Below, piece by piece: positions 39,605-48,217 of a DNA stretch of 64,000 nt (position 1 is the first letter of the stretch; the number at the start of each line of letters is the position of its first letter). A program made the translations under genes and the position numbers. The DNA lies in the NCBI RefSeq assembly GCF_009176305.1, contig NZ_BLAJ01000001.1, positions 868,001-932,000 of the forward strand, given 5' to 3'. The notes below the pieces were generated by a model that was not told the origin of the DNA, searched no databases, and saw nothing but the letters and a program-made list of their open reading frames with translations. The DNA comes from Martinezella dioscoreae. GTDB taxonomy: Bacteria > Pseudomonadota > Alphaproteobacteria > Rhizobiales > Rhizobiaceae.

Positions 39605-41440
39605 ATGTTTCAGTCTTTCGACGTCACTTCCACCCCGCAATTCGGTCGCGAGCGTGTCGCCGGTTTGCGCGCTGCCTTTGGCGATCTCGGCATTGACGGC
39701 TTCCTGGTGCCGCGGGCCGACGAGTATCAAGGCGAGTATGTGCCTAAATGCTCAGAGCGTCTCGCATGGCTTACGGGCTTCACAGGATCGGCGGGTGTTG
39801 CGCTTATCACACACTCCCAGGCCGTGGTCTTTGTGGATGGCCGGTATGTGACGCAGCTTGCCGAACAGGTGGACCGCAGCGTTTTCACCGGTGGCGATCT
39901 GGTGAATGAGCCGCCGCATGTCTGGCTGCCGCGTCATGCGAAGAAGGGCTTCCGGCTCGGTATCGATCCATGGCTGCATACGGGTGCGGAAGTGCGCCGG
40001 CTGGAAAAGGCGCTGGCTGAGATCGACGGCAAGCTCGTCTTCCTGCCCCATAATCCGCTCGACAGGCTCTGGACGGACCGGCCGGCCGAGCCGCTGGGCA
40101 ATGTGATCATTCAGGACATCGCTCAGGCCGGCATCCTCGCCAAGGACAAGCTTGCAACGATTGCAAGCGGCCTGAAGGAAAAGAATCTCAAGGCGGCGCT
40201 GATTACCGACCCGTCTTCCGTCGCATGGATCTTCAATATCCGCGGCAGCGACGTGCCGCATACGCCGCATCCTCTGGCTCGCGCCATCATCTATGCCGAA
40301 GGAGAAGCGGCGCTCTTCCTCGACAAGCGCAAGACCAAGGTCGAGGCCGAAGCCTATCTCACGCAGATCTGCAAGCAGCTGCCGCCTTCCGAACTTACCA
40401 AGCGCCTGGCCGCTGCGGCTGCGAATGGCGGGCGCATACTGGTGGACCCGGATCTCGCTTCCTATGCCTTGACCGATATCATTCGTCGTGAAGGTGGAGA
40501 GGTCGTCGAGGGCAGTGATCCCGCCAAGCTGCCACGTGCCTGCAAGAATGCCGCCGAAATCAACGGATCGGCCGCGGCGCACCTGCAGGATGGGGCTGCG
40601 ATGGTCGAATTCCTTTATTGGCTGGAGACGAGCAAGCCGGGAACGGTAACCGAAATCGCCGCGGCAGAAAGGCTGGAAGCCTGCCGTACCCGCGTCGGCG
40701 AAAGCATGCAGAACCCGCTCAAGGACATCTCCTTCGATACGATCTCCGGTGCCGGCGAGCACGCGGCCATCATGCATTACCGCGTGACGACGGCGAGTGA
40801 CCGGCTGATCCAGGCAGGCGAGTTGTTCCTCATCGATTCAGGCGCGCAATATATCAACGGCACCACCGACATCACCCGCACCGTTGGCATCGGTGCCGTG
40901 TCGGAAGAGCACAAGCGTCTCTTCACGCTGGTCCTGAAGGGAATGATCGCCATCAGCACGGCGCGTTTCCCGAAGGGTACGCGCGGCTGCGATCTCGATC
41001 CGCTGGCGCGGATCGCGCTCTGGAAGGCGGGCGTCGATTTCGCGCATGGCACGGGTCACGGTGTCGGTTCCTATCTCTCCGTCCATGAAGGCCCGCAGCG
41101 CATTGCGCGCCTTGCCGTGCAGGAGTTGCTTCCTGGCATGATCCTGTCCAATGAACCCGGCTATTATCGTCCTGGTCACTTCGGCATTCGCATCGAAAAC
41201 CTGATCTATATTCGTGAGCCGGAGGAGATCGAGGGTGGTGACATGCCGATGCTCGGCTTTGAGACTTTGACCTTTTGCCCGATCGACCGCAGTCTGGTTC
41301 TCGTCGAGCTGCTGACACACGAGGAGCTGCATTGGCTGAACGAGTATCACGCCCGGACGCGCGAAGCGCTGATGCCGCTGATCCATGATCATGATGTACG
41401 GGCGTGGCTGGAAAATGCCACGCTCGCGCTCAGCCATTGA
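39605..41440 (+). CDS. Xaa-Pro aminopeptidase (M24B, long form)
   Basis: A 611-residue aminopeptidase P of the three-domain type known from eukaryotic APP1, longer than E. coli PepP. Two creatinase-like N-terminal domains (about 1-320) precede the pita-bread catalytic domain. Metal ligands are visible as D411, D422, H485, E517 and E531 (in DSGAQYINGTTD, GTGHGVG, NEPGYY and IENLIYI). It removes an N-terminal residue before proline with two metal ions, probably in the cytoplasm because no signal peptide is seen. The stop codon lies in a 17-bp tandem duplication. Confidence 0.94.
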   Translation: MFQSFDVTSTPQFGRERVAGLRAAFGDLGIDGFLVPRADEYQGEYVPKCSERLAWLTGFTGSAGVALITHSQAVVFVDGRYVTQLAEQVDRSVFTGGDLVNEPPHVWLPRHAKKGFRLGIDPWLHTGAEVRRLEKALAEIDGKLVFLPHNPLDRLWTDRPAEPLGNVIIQDIAQAGILAKDKLATIASGLKEKNLKAALITDPSSVAWIFNIRGSDVPHTPHPLARAIIYAEGEAALFLDKRKTKVEAEAYLTQICKQLPPSELTKRLAAAAANGGRILVDPDLASYALTDIIRREGGEVVEGSDPAKLPRACKNAAEINGSAAAHLQDGAAMVEFLYWLETSKPGTVTEIAAAERLEACRTRVGESMQNPLKDISFDTISGAGEHAAIMHYRVTTASDRLIQAGELFLIDSGAQYINGTTDITRTVGIGAVSEEHKRLFTLVLKGMIAISTARFPKGTRGCDLDPLARIALWKAGVDFAHGTGHGVGSYLSVHEGPQRIARLAVQELLPGMILSNEPGYYRPGHFGIRIENLIYIREPEEIEGGDMPMLGFETLTFCPIDRSLVLVELLTHEELHWLNEYHARTREALMPLIHDHDVRAWLENATLALSH

Positions 41441-41461
41441 GAAAGCTCAGCCATTGAGAAA
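41428..41461 (+). repeat. 17-bp perfect tandem duplication across a stop codon
   Basis: GCTCAGCCATTGAGAAA occurs at 41428-41444 and again at 41445-41461. The TGA inside the first unit ends the aminopeptidase; the second unit carries a copy of the stop. Probably a replication-slippage product. Confidence 0.9.
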
Positions 41462-41464
41462 TAT

Positions 41465-41497
41465 GGACCTCATCCGATCTCGAAAGGGATGGGGTCC
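41465..41497. terminator. Hairpin between convergent aminopeptidase and azlD genes
   Basis: GGACCTCATCC and GGATGGGGTCC form an 11-bp stem with one G-T pair and an 11-base loop. On the minus strand ATATTTCTC follows; on the plus strand no clear U tract is seen. It probably serves azlD. Confidence 0.5.
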
Positions 41498-41500
41498 GTC

Positions 41501-41812
41501 TCAAGCGCCTATGGAATGGCGCCATGCCATGACAACGATCCATCCGGCGACCAGCATATAGGTCGATGGATAGCGCAGGCCGACGAGAAGGGCGGCAAAC
41601 ATTGCCACCTTCGTGTCCCAGCCACCGATGAAGAAGGCGGGTGCGACGAGGGTCGTGAGTACGGCGGCGGGCACGGCATTCAGCGCGGCTTCGACACGCG
41701 GTGGAATGCGGGTCATTTTGACGATCAGGATATAGCCGCCGATGCGCGTCAGGAAGGTCACCACCGCTGCAGCCGCAATCAGCAGAACCATATGCGAATT
41801 GAAATCGAACAT
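41501..41812 (-). CDS. azlD: AzlD-family branched-chain amino acid transport subunit
   Basis: A 103-residue hydrophobic protein with about four membrane segments (VLLIAAAAVVTFLTRIGGYI, then ALNAVPAAVLTTLVAPAFF and others), matching AzlD/YgaH. With AzlC it forms an exporter of valine and related amino acids. Its start lies 2 bases after the azlC stop, so the two are cotranscribed. Confidence 0.9.
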   Translation of the reverse strand: MFDFNSHMVLLIAAAAVVTFLTRIGGYILIVKMTRIPPRVEAALNAVPAAVLTTLVAPAFFIGGWDTKVAMFAALLVGLRYPSTYMLVAGWIVVMAWRHSIGA

Positions 41813-41814
41813 GG

Positions 41815-42537
41815 TCAGACCTCGTGACTTTCGTGCGCGAGATCGGGTTTGCGGTTCGCTTTCACCGGCGGCAGCAAGGCCGCAAGCGTGACGCCTGCCA
41901 ATGCGCCGATGCTGACATGCCAGGGCGAGCCGACATAGCGATGGGCGATGGCTGATGCTACGGCACTGACCGCCACGACAGGCAGGAAGTTGTCGCGCGT
42001 ACGGAAGCCCATGACGATGCCGAGGAAATAGACCGGCAGCAGAATGTCGAGGCCGATGGCCTTGGGATCGCCGATGAAACTGCCGAGAAGGCCGCCGATC
42101 AGGCTCACCACCACCCAGGGAATATAGATTACCGCCGCAAAGCCAATGTACCAGGCGAAGGTTACGGGCTTGCCGCTTTCATGGCGCTTGATCGTCTCGG
42201 CAAATTGCGGATCGACCAGCAGGAAGAAGGTGAAGAATTTCTCCACTGCGGAAAAGTGCCTGATGTAGCGAGCGATCGCCGCCGAATAGAGCACATGGCG
42301 GAAGTTCACGGCGAGGATCGACAGCACGATGAGCCAAGCCTGAACATTGTGGCCGAAGAGGTCGATGCCCACCATTTGGCTGGCGCCGGCATAGACGGTA
42401 CTGCTCATCAGGGTTAGTTCGCCAAGGGACATGCCCTGATCGCGCGCCAGCGCGCCGAAAAGGGCGCCAAAGGGTGCAGCAGCGAGGCCGACGGGAATGC
42501 CGCCCTTCAAGCCTTCAAGAAATTCCGCGCGACTCAT
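41815..42537 (-). CDS. azlC: AzlC-family branched-chain amino acid exporter
   Basis: A 240-residue membrane protein of the AzlC/YgaZ family: GLKGGIPVGLAAAPFGALFGALA near the start (in part), SSTVYAGASQM and NFRHVLYSAAI. About seven membrane segments are seen. The start at 42537 (MSRAEFLEG) fits the family; the upstream open frame to 42639 is hydrophilic, without similarity. AAGGAC lies upstream. It works with AzlD in amino acid export. It is divergent from the DUF2164 gene. Confidence 0.9.
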   Translation of the reverse strand: MSRAEFLEGLKGGIPVGLAAAPFGALFGALARDQGMSLGELTLMSSTVYAGASQMVGIDLFGHNVQAWLIVLSILAVNFRHVLYSAAIARYIRHFSAVEKFFTFFLLVDPQFAETIKRHESGKPVTFAWYIGFAAVIYIPWVVVSLIGGLLGSFIGDPKAIGLDILLPVYFLGIVMGFRTRDNFLPVVAVSAVASAIAHRYVGSPWHVSIGALAGVTLAALLPPVKANRKPDLAHESHEV

Positions 42538-42771
42538 GGTCCGCTTTGTCCTTTGTGGGAAATCCGGCGCTCTCGCCAAGATGTCGTGTCGAGGGCGGGC
42601 ATTCCGCATGGAAGCAACGATGGTTGCACCCTTGCGCATTTGCTGCCGCGCTGTTCAATGGCCGGAGGTGTAAGCCGTGCCTTTAGAGCCAGCAATTGAA
42701 TTTCCTTGATGGATCAATTGATTTCCTTGATCCAGCACTTGGAGCCGCTCGCAAAAATGGGAGATGGAAAG

Positions 42772-43023
42772 ATGAAGAAGATCACTTTTGCGAAGGAGGA
42801 GAAGGCAGCCATGGTCGCCCGCCTTCAGCGCTATTTCGCCGACGAGCTGGATCAGACGCTCGGCTCGTTGCCAGCCGAATTCCTGCTCGATTTCTTCACC
42901 GCAGAGATCGGGCCTTACTACTACAATCAGGGCTTGCGGGATGCCCATGCGGCATTGATGAGCAAAATGGAGGATTTCGGCGAAGCGATCTATCTTTTGG
43001 AGAAGGAGCCGGCCAAGAGCTGA
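42772..43023 (+). CDS. DUF2164 family protein
   Basis: An 83-residue helical protein that fits DUF2164: KKITFAKEEKAAMVARLQRYF, EFLLDFFTAEIGPYYYNQGL and EAIYLLEK. The start at 42772 follows GGGAGATGG; an upstream ATG at 42706 would add 22 less typical residues. Function is unknown. The gene ends 7 bases from the convergent panB stop. Confidence 0.87.
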   Translation: MKKITFAKEEKAAMVARLQRYFADELDQTLGSLPAEFLLDFFTAEIGPYYYNQGLRDAHAALMSKMEDFGEAIYLLEKEPAKS

Positions 43024-43030
43024 GGGCGGT

Positions 43031-43852
43031 TCACTTTTTTGGCTGAAACGTATGCTCAATAGCCGGGAAAGTGCGGGCCTTCACTTCCTCGGCATATGCT
43101 TCAGCCGCTTTCGAGATCATGGGCGCCAGCTCTGCGAAATGCTTGACGAAGCGCGGCTTGAAATCGTTGAACAGGCCGAGCATGTCGTCGGAAACGAGGA
43201 TCTGGCCATCGCAGGCGGCAGATGCGCCAATGCCGATAGTGGGAATGGCAACGGCGGCGGTAATCTCGCGGGCGAGCGGCTCGATCGTGCCTTCTATCAC
43301 CATTGCGAAGGCGCCGGCGTCCGAGATCGCCTTGGCGTCACGCCGGATCTTGTCTGCTTCCTTGTCCGAGCGTCCAAGCGAGCGATAACCGCCGGTCGTA
43401 TTCACCTGCTGCGGCATCAGGCCGACATGGCCGAAGACCGGAATACCGCGAGAGGTCAGGAAGGCCACGGTTTCAGCCATTTCCTCGCCACCCTCCAGCT
43501 TCACGCCATCGCAGCCGGTTTCCTTCAGGATGCGCGCGGCACTGCGGAATGCCTGCTCCTTCGATTCCTGATAGGAGCCGAAAGGCAGGTCGACGGTAAC
43601 GCAGGCATGATTGGCGCCACGCATGACGGCCTTGCCGTGGGCGATCATCATCTCCAGCGTGACGCCGACGGTCGTTTCCATGCCGTAGAGTACCATGCCG
43701 AGGGAATCGCCCACGAGAAGCAGGTCGCAATGCGGATCGAGCAGGCGGGCGATCGGTGTCGTATAGGCCGTCAGGCTGACGATCGGGCGCGTGCCCTTCA
43801 TCGCCTCGATGGCGGCGGGCGTTATGCGCTTGGCATGTCCGACAGTGCTCAT
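43031..43852 (-). CDS. panB: 3-methyl-2-oxobutanoate hydroxymethyltransferase
   Basis: A 273-residue (beta-alpha)8 enzyme that makes ketopantoate from 2-oxoisovalerate and methylene-tetrahydrofolate, first step to pantothenate and Co[54 protein letters not shown] and the catalytic-glutamate segment [10 protein letters not shown] are all seen. It starts one base after the panC stop, so panCB is an operon. Confidence 0.96.
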   Translation of the reverse strand: MSTVGHAKRITPAAIEAMKGTRPIVSLTAYTTPIARLLDPHCDLLLVGDSLGMVLYGMETTVGVTLEMMIAHGKAVMRGANHACVTVDLPFGSYQESKEQAFRSAARILKETGCDGVKLEGGEEMAETVAFLTSRGIPVFGHVGLMPQQVNTTGGYRSLGRSDKEADKIRRDAKAISDAGAFAMVIEGTIEPLAREITAAVAIPTIGIGASAACDGQILVSDDMLGLFNDFKPRFVKHFAELAPMISKAAEAYAEEVKARTFPAIEHTFQPKK

Positions 43853-43853
43853 C

Positions 43854-44729
43854 TCAGGCGGCCTTTTCGTTGTTTGATGGCTTGCGGCCGATGACCCGGT
43901 TGTCTAGCAGACGAGTGGTACCGATGCGGACGAACAAGGCAATGAGGATTGGCTGCCCCTGCAGTTTGCTCAATGGTTCCAGCGTTTCAGGATGGCGAAC
44001 GGCGGCGACTTCCACGGTCGCGAGCGGCTCCTTTTCGATGAAAGCGCGCAGCGCCTCTTCGAGTGCGGCGGGGTCATTCACCCCGAGATCATATAGTCGC
44101 TCGGCTTCCGCCAATGCCTTGGGAACGATAACCGCGGCGGCACGCTCTTCCTTCGACAGGTAGACATTGCGCGAGGAGAGGGCCAGGCCATCCGCATCGC
44201 GAACGGTCGGCACCGGTACGACCCGGACGGGCTGGGCCAGATCCTCGACCATGCGGCGGATGATCGTTACTTGCTGATAATCCTTCTCGCCGAAATAGGC
44301 GCTGTCGGGCAGGACGATATTGAAGAGCTTGGTGACGACGGTGGCAACCCCGGCGAAATGGCCCGGGCGAACCGCGCCTTCCAGCTCCGCGCCAAGTTTC
44401 GGCACATCGACCACTGTTTGCATTGGACGCGGATACATATCCGTGACGCCAGGTGCGAAGAGATAGTCAACGCCGGCATCGCGCAACATGGCGCTGTCGC
44501 GTTCGAGATCGCGCGGATATTTCGCCAGATCCTCATTGGCGCCGAACTGCAGCGGATTGACGAAAATGGAGGTGACGACGACGTCGTTCTCGGCCTTGGC
44601 GCGGGAGACGAGTTCCATGTGGCCGGCATGCAGGTAGCCCATGGTAGGCACCAGGCCGATGCGCCTGCCGGCTTTGCGGTGTTCGCCAAGCCGTTCGCGT
44701 AGAGCGGCTATCGTGTGAACGATCTCCAT
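43854..44729 (-). CDS. panC: Pantothenate synthetase
   Basis: A 291-residue ATP-dependent ligase joining pantoate and beta-alanine. The nucleotidyltransferase motif HAGH is at residues 34-37 within [36 protein letters not shown] and [11 protein letters not shown] match the family. The start at 44729 follows GGGGAGGAG; the open frame to 44777 is unsupported. In R. etli and R. leguminosarum panCB has been reported on plasmids; here it lies on the same contig as the dcw cluster. Confidence 0.95.
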   Translation of the reverse strand: MEIVHTIAALRERLGEHRKAGRRIGLVPTMGYLHAGHMELVSRAKAENDVVVTSIFVNPLQFGANEDLAKYPRDLERDSAMLRDAGVDYLFAPGVTDMYPRPMQTVVDVPKLGAELEGAVRPGHFAGVATVVTKLFNIVLPDSAYFGEKDYQQVTIIRRMVEDLAQPVRVVPVPTVRDADGLALSSRNVYLSKEERAAAVIVPKALAEAERLYDLGVNDPAALEEALRAFIEKEPLATVEVAAVRHPETLEPLSKLQGQPILIALFVRIGTTRLLDNRVIGRKPSNNEKAA

Positions 44730-44940
44730 CGTGGCACTCCTCCCCAAGCAATTCGTTTCCGCATTGCCCGTTTCCATCCCTAAAAATTGCCGGGACTTCT
44801 AACGTGTGCAGTGCAGAAAGGCAATTCGCTCGCGGCCGGCCAACCAAGGCGATATAATCTCCGCTATCCCGCTCCAAACAAAATCGCTCTCCCAAGTGGT
44901 GCCTGCGAGAGCGAAAGCGAGATAATGCTGTCTTGCGTAG

Positions 44941-45645
44941 CTAGACCGAGCGCATCAGGCCGCCGTCGACCTTGAGATTCTGACCGGTGATGTAGCCGGC
45001 GCCGTCTGAGGCGAGGAAGGCGACGGTGGCGGCGATCTCTGCGCTGGTGCCGTAGCGCCGCATCGGCACGCTGTCGCGGCGTTCTTCGGTCGCCGGCAGG
45101 CTGTCGATCCAGCCGGGTAGGACGTTATTCATCCGCACATTGTCGGCGGCGTAGGTGTCGGCGAAAATCTTCGTATAGGAGGCAAGGCCAGCCCGGAATA
45201 CCCCCGAGGTCGGGAACATTGGCGATGGCTCGAATGCCCATGCCGTGGAGATGTTGATGATCGCGCCGGTTTTCTGCTTCTGCATGATGGGGGCGATGAG
45301 GCGTGTCGGACGGATGACGTTCATGAGATAGACATCGAGGCCGGTGTGCCATTGTTCGTCGGTAATCTCGAGGAGCGGGGCGCGCGGGCCGTGGCCGGCG
45401 CTGTTGACGAGCACATCGATGCGCGCCCATTTTTCCATCGTCGCATCGACCAGGCGCTTGAGATCGTCGTTAGATTGGTTGGAGCCGGTAACGCCAATAC
45501 CGCCAAGCTCCTGAGCCAGCGCCTCACCCTTTCCGGAGGAGGAGAGGATGGCGACATGGAAGCCATCGGCCGCAAGGCGCCTAGCGCTTGCAGCGCCCAT
45601 GCCGCTGCCGCCGGCAGTGATCACAGCCACTTTTTCTATCGACAT
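44941..45645 (-). CDS. Divergent short-chain dehydrogenase/reductase-like protein
   Basis: A 234-residue Rossmann protein of the SDR superfamily. The cofactor loop reads TAGGSGMG (residues 10-17) and the central serine is S133. Aligning the downstream RMNNVLPG block to the usual RVNAVAPG puts S147 and R151 where the catalytic Tyr and Lys of YxxxK should be. NNAG is changed to NSAG. It may thus bind NAD(P) without classical reductase activity, or use other residues. Start at 45645 follows GGAGGAAGG; an open frame to 45663 is less likely. It is divergent from a LysR regulator, which may control it. Confidence 0.85.
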   Translation of the reverse strand: MSIEKVAVITAGGSGMGAASARRLAADGFHVAILSSSGKGEALAQELGGIGVTGSNQSNDDLKRLVDATMEKWARIDVLVNSAGHGPRAPLLEITDEQWHTGLDVYLMNVIRPTRLIAPIMQKQKTGAIINISTAWAFEPSPMFPTSGVFRAGLASYTKIFADTYAADNVRMNNVLPGWIDSLPATEERRDSVPMRRYGTSAEIAATVAFLASDGAGYITGQNLKVDGGLMRSV

Positions 45646-45666
45646 GGGTCCTTCCTCCTTCATCTC

Positions 45667-45679
45667 GTTCCACTGGAAC
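45667..45679. promoter_or_regulatory. Possible operator between SDR and LysR genes
   Basis: GTTCC-ACT-GGAAC is a perfect 13-bp inverted repeat just upstream of the SDR ribosome site and 91 bases before the LysR start. A LysR-type site is plausible; a second palindrome CTCGCGCGAG lies at 45717-45726. Confidence 0.35.
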
Positions 45680-45769
45680 CGATTGCTTCGAAACTACCGA
45701 TGAAATATCATTACCCTCGCGCGAGAGCGAAGCAGATAAATTCCCGTTTGCCAGTAGAAAAACTATCGC

Positions 45770-46657
45770 ATGAATGGTTCGCCCGGTAAACTTCCCTCTC
45801 TGAATGGCCTAAAGGCATTCGAAGTGGCTGCACGCCATCACAGCTTCAAGCTGGCGGCCGAGGAGCTGGGGGTTACGCAAGGAGCGGTGGCTCAACAGGT
45901 GAGAGGGCTGGAGGCGGAGCTAGGCGTAAAGCTGTTCGAGCGGATGCCGCGGTCTTTGGTGCTAACGGGCGAGGGGCGGGGCTATATCGCCGATATCAGG
46001 CGCGCTTTCGAAATCATCGCTCAAGCGACCAGCGACCTCGAGCCGCAACCCGTAAGGCTCACCATCAGCACCACGCCGACATTCGCATCGAAATGGCTGA
46101 TCCCGCGCCTGCCGGATTTTACGGCTCGTCATCCCGATCTCGATCTTCATATCCTCGCCACGGACCGTATGTCGGGCTTTCAAGCGGATGGAGTGGATCT
46201 TGCCGTTCGATATGGGCGACCGCCTTTCGGGCCGGGGTTGGCGACCGAACTGCTTTTCGAGCAAGAGATCATCGCCGTTTGCAGCCCGACGCTGCTGCAT
46301 CACCGAAAGTCACCGAAGACGGCGGAAGAACTCGCCGACTACGCGCTTCTCCATGACGCCCATAATTCCTGGCCAGAATTTATCGACAAGCATTTCGGGC
46401 GGGCAGTCCACGCCTCCTATAAAGGGATCAGCTTCAACCAGACATCGCATGCGATCGAAGCGGCCATTGCGGGGCAGGGAATCGTCCTCGCCAACCGCGA
46501 TTTCGTGGCGCGAGATATGGTGGAAGGCCGTCTGACGCAGGTTATCCAGGGGTCGCTAAGCGGTCCATCCGACTTCTATCTCGTCTGGCCGCGCTATCGC
46601 AAATCCGCAGCGCTTGAGACGGTGATCGACTGGATGAGGGGAGAAGCGAGCAGGTAA
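45770..46657 (+). CDS. LysR-family transcriptional regulator (GcvA-like)
   Basis: A 295-residue LysR protein. The N-terminal helix-turn-helix (LKAFEVAARHHSFKLAAEEL, then VTQGAVAQQVRGLEAELGVKLFER in part) and the effector domain from about residue 95 (LTISTTPTFASKWLIPRL) are clear. The PSLNGLKAFEVAARH start is the style of GcvA-like members. It is divergently transcribed from the SDR gene, 124 bases away, and so probably regulates it. The effector is unknown. Confidence 0.93.
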   Translation: MNGSPGKLPSLNGLKAFEVAARHHSFKLAAEELGVTQGAVAQQVRGLEAELGVKLFERMPRSLVLTGEGRGYIADIRRAFEIIAQATSDLEPQPVRLTISTTPTFASKWLIPRLPDFTARHPDLDLHILATDRMSGFQADGVDLAVRYGRPPFGPGLATELLFEQEIIAVCSPTLLHHRKSPKTAEELADYALLHDAHNSWPEFIDKHFGRAVHASYKGISFNQTSHAIEAAIAGQGIVLANRDFVARDMVEGRLTQVIQGSLSGPSDFYLVWPRYRKSAALETVIDWMRGEASR

Positions 46658-46753
46658 TAGTGGATACTGCTCGGTGGTGCGACCGTGGAAGTTTTCATCG
46701 CTGGAAGGCCGCCGGCTGGCAACGTGGCGCATCAAGCGCGATCGCGCTGCCGA

Positions 46754-48211
46754 ATGCTGCAATTGCCTTCCGGGGTTAGTGCTTTCCTCAATCTTTTGCT
46801 GTTAGCTGCCGCCATGGCAAAGATCGTGGCGTTGGCGGCATATTTCTATCAGGCGGCGGTGGCTTTCGGGCTGCTGATCGCGGTGGCACATCTGCTGGCT
46901 CCGGCGGACTATGCGGCCTATTCGCTGTTCATCTCGATCAGCCAGTTTGCAGCGATCCTCTGCTTCGAGTGGGTTCGCTTTGCCTGCAGTCGCTTCTATC
47001 CGGGGCAAGGGCCAGGGAGCGAGGCACTGGAGCGCAAGGCGCTGACGGTAGAATTCGCGGCATGCTCGGCAATCTGCCTGATCGCCGCTTCCGTCTCGAT
47101 CCTCTTTTCGGTCTCGGCAGAGATTGCCGTGCTTGGCGGCCTGGTTGCGATCTTCCAGGGCGGGAGCGACCTGCATCTCACCATGCTGCGCTTCCGTCAG
47201 GAATTTCGCGTCTTCTCGCGGCTGCAGGGGTCGCGCGCGACGATTCTGACAATCGGCACGCTTGCGGGCGCTGCCGTTGCTCCGACTTTCACATGCACCG
47301 TCATCGGTCTGATGGCCGGCTATCTTGCCTATGGGCTCCTTGCCGCTTTTCTGAGCCGCAACAGTCTTCACGAGGCGGCTTCGTTCGAGAAGGTGCTGGT
47401 ACGCAAGCATTTCGTCTATGGCAGCGTTGCCGCGAGCGCCTCCATTATCGGCATGTTGACGCCGTTGGGATTGAAATCGATTCTCACGGCCACGCTGGGA
47501 GCGGGTGGCGCTGCCGGCGCACTTCTGGCGCTTGATCTGCTGCAGAGACCCTTCGTCCTGATCGTCTCTGCGCTGCAGGCCATTCAATATCCCGATGTCG
47601 TCACGACCTATGATCGCGATGGGCGGACCCCTGCCTTTGCCAAGCAGCTTGGGGAATATTACTCGTTGCTGACCGGTTTGACGCTGATGACCGCCGCCGG
47701 CATTTTCGCGCTGCTGCAGCCGGTCGGGCAATTGGTCATTGCCGCCGGTTTGCGCAAGGAGTTTCTTGCCGTCGCCCCCTTTGTCATCGGCCTTGCGACA
47801 TGCCGCGCGCTGACGGCCAACATGATGCCCACCCCGGCGCATCTGCAGCATCGGCTATTGACGATCTTCCTGCTCGCGGCGCTGGATTGCGCGCTGCTGA
47901 ATGCGGGCACGCTCATCGGCGGTTATCTCGGTTCCTTCGGCGATGCTGCCCTCATGGCCGGCGGCATGATTGGCGCGCTTTGTGCCATGACGATCGGCGT
48001 CAAGGTGATGATGTCTCTTGCCTTCGATTTCGTCTGGCCGCCCGTCGTTCTGTCGGGTATTGGGCTGGCCCTGCCGGTGCTGGCAACTGCCGGTTTTGGC
48101 TATTCGCTCTGGATATCTGTGGCTATCGGCGTTGTCGGGGGCGCGCTCTTCTGCCTGCTCAGCCTCTACAGCTACTTCGTCACCATGTTCCGGCCGCAGT
48201 CCCGGTCCTGA
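46754..48211 (+). CDS. Polysaccharide flippase-like membrane protein
   Basis: A hydrophobic protein of about 485 residues with roughly 12-14 membrane segments. It resembles the MOP superfamily of polysaccharide export flippases: AVAHLLAPADYAAYSLFISISQFAAI near the start (in part) and paired segments up to the C-terminus. The start is uncertain; 46754 is the first ATG after a non-hydrophobic stretch, with GTG 46685 and ATG 46814 as alternatives, and no clear ribosome site. The neighbouring glycosyltransferase, convergent by 6 bases, supports a role in surface polysaccharide synthesis; this is inference. Confidence 0.75.
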   Translation: MLQLPSGVSAFLNLLLLAAAMAKIVALAAYFYQAAVAFGLLIAVAHLLAPADYAAYSLFISISQFAAILCFEWVRFACSRFYPGQGPGSEALERKALTVEFAACSAICLIAASVSILFSVSAEIAVLGGLVAIFQGGSDLHLTMLRFRQEFRVFSRLQGSRATILTIGTLAGAAVAPTFTCTVIGLMAGYLAYGLLAAFLSRNSLHEAASFEKVLVRKHFVYGSVAASASIIGMLTPLGLKSILTATLGAGGAAGALLALDLLQRPFVLIVSALQAIQYPDVVTTYDRDGRTPAFAKQLGEYYSLLTGLTLMTAAGIFALLQPVGQLVIAAGLRKEFLAVAPFVIGLATCRALTANMMPTPAHLQHRLLTIFLLAALDCALLNAGTLIGGYLGSFGDAALMAGGMIGALCAMTIGVKVMMSLAFDFVWPPVVLSGIGLALPVLATAGFGYSLWISVAIGVVGGALFCLLSLYSYFVTMFRPQSRS

Positions 48212-48217
48212 AATCTC

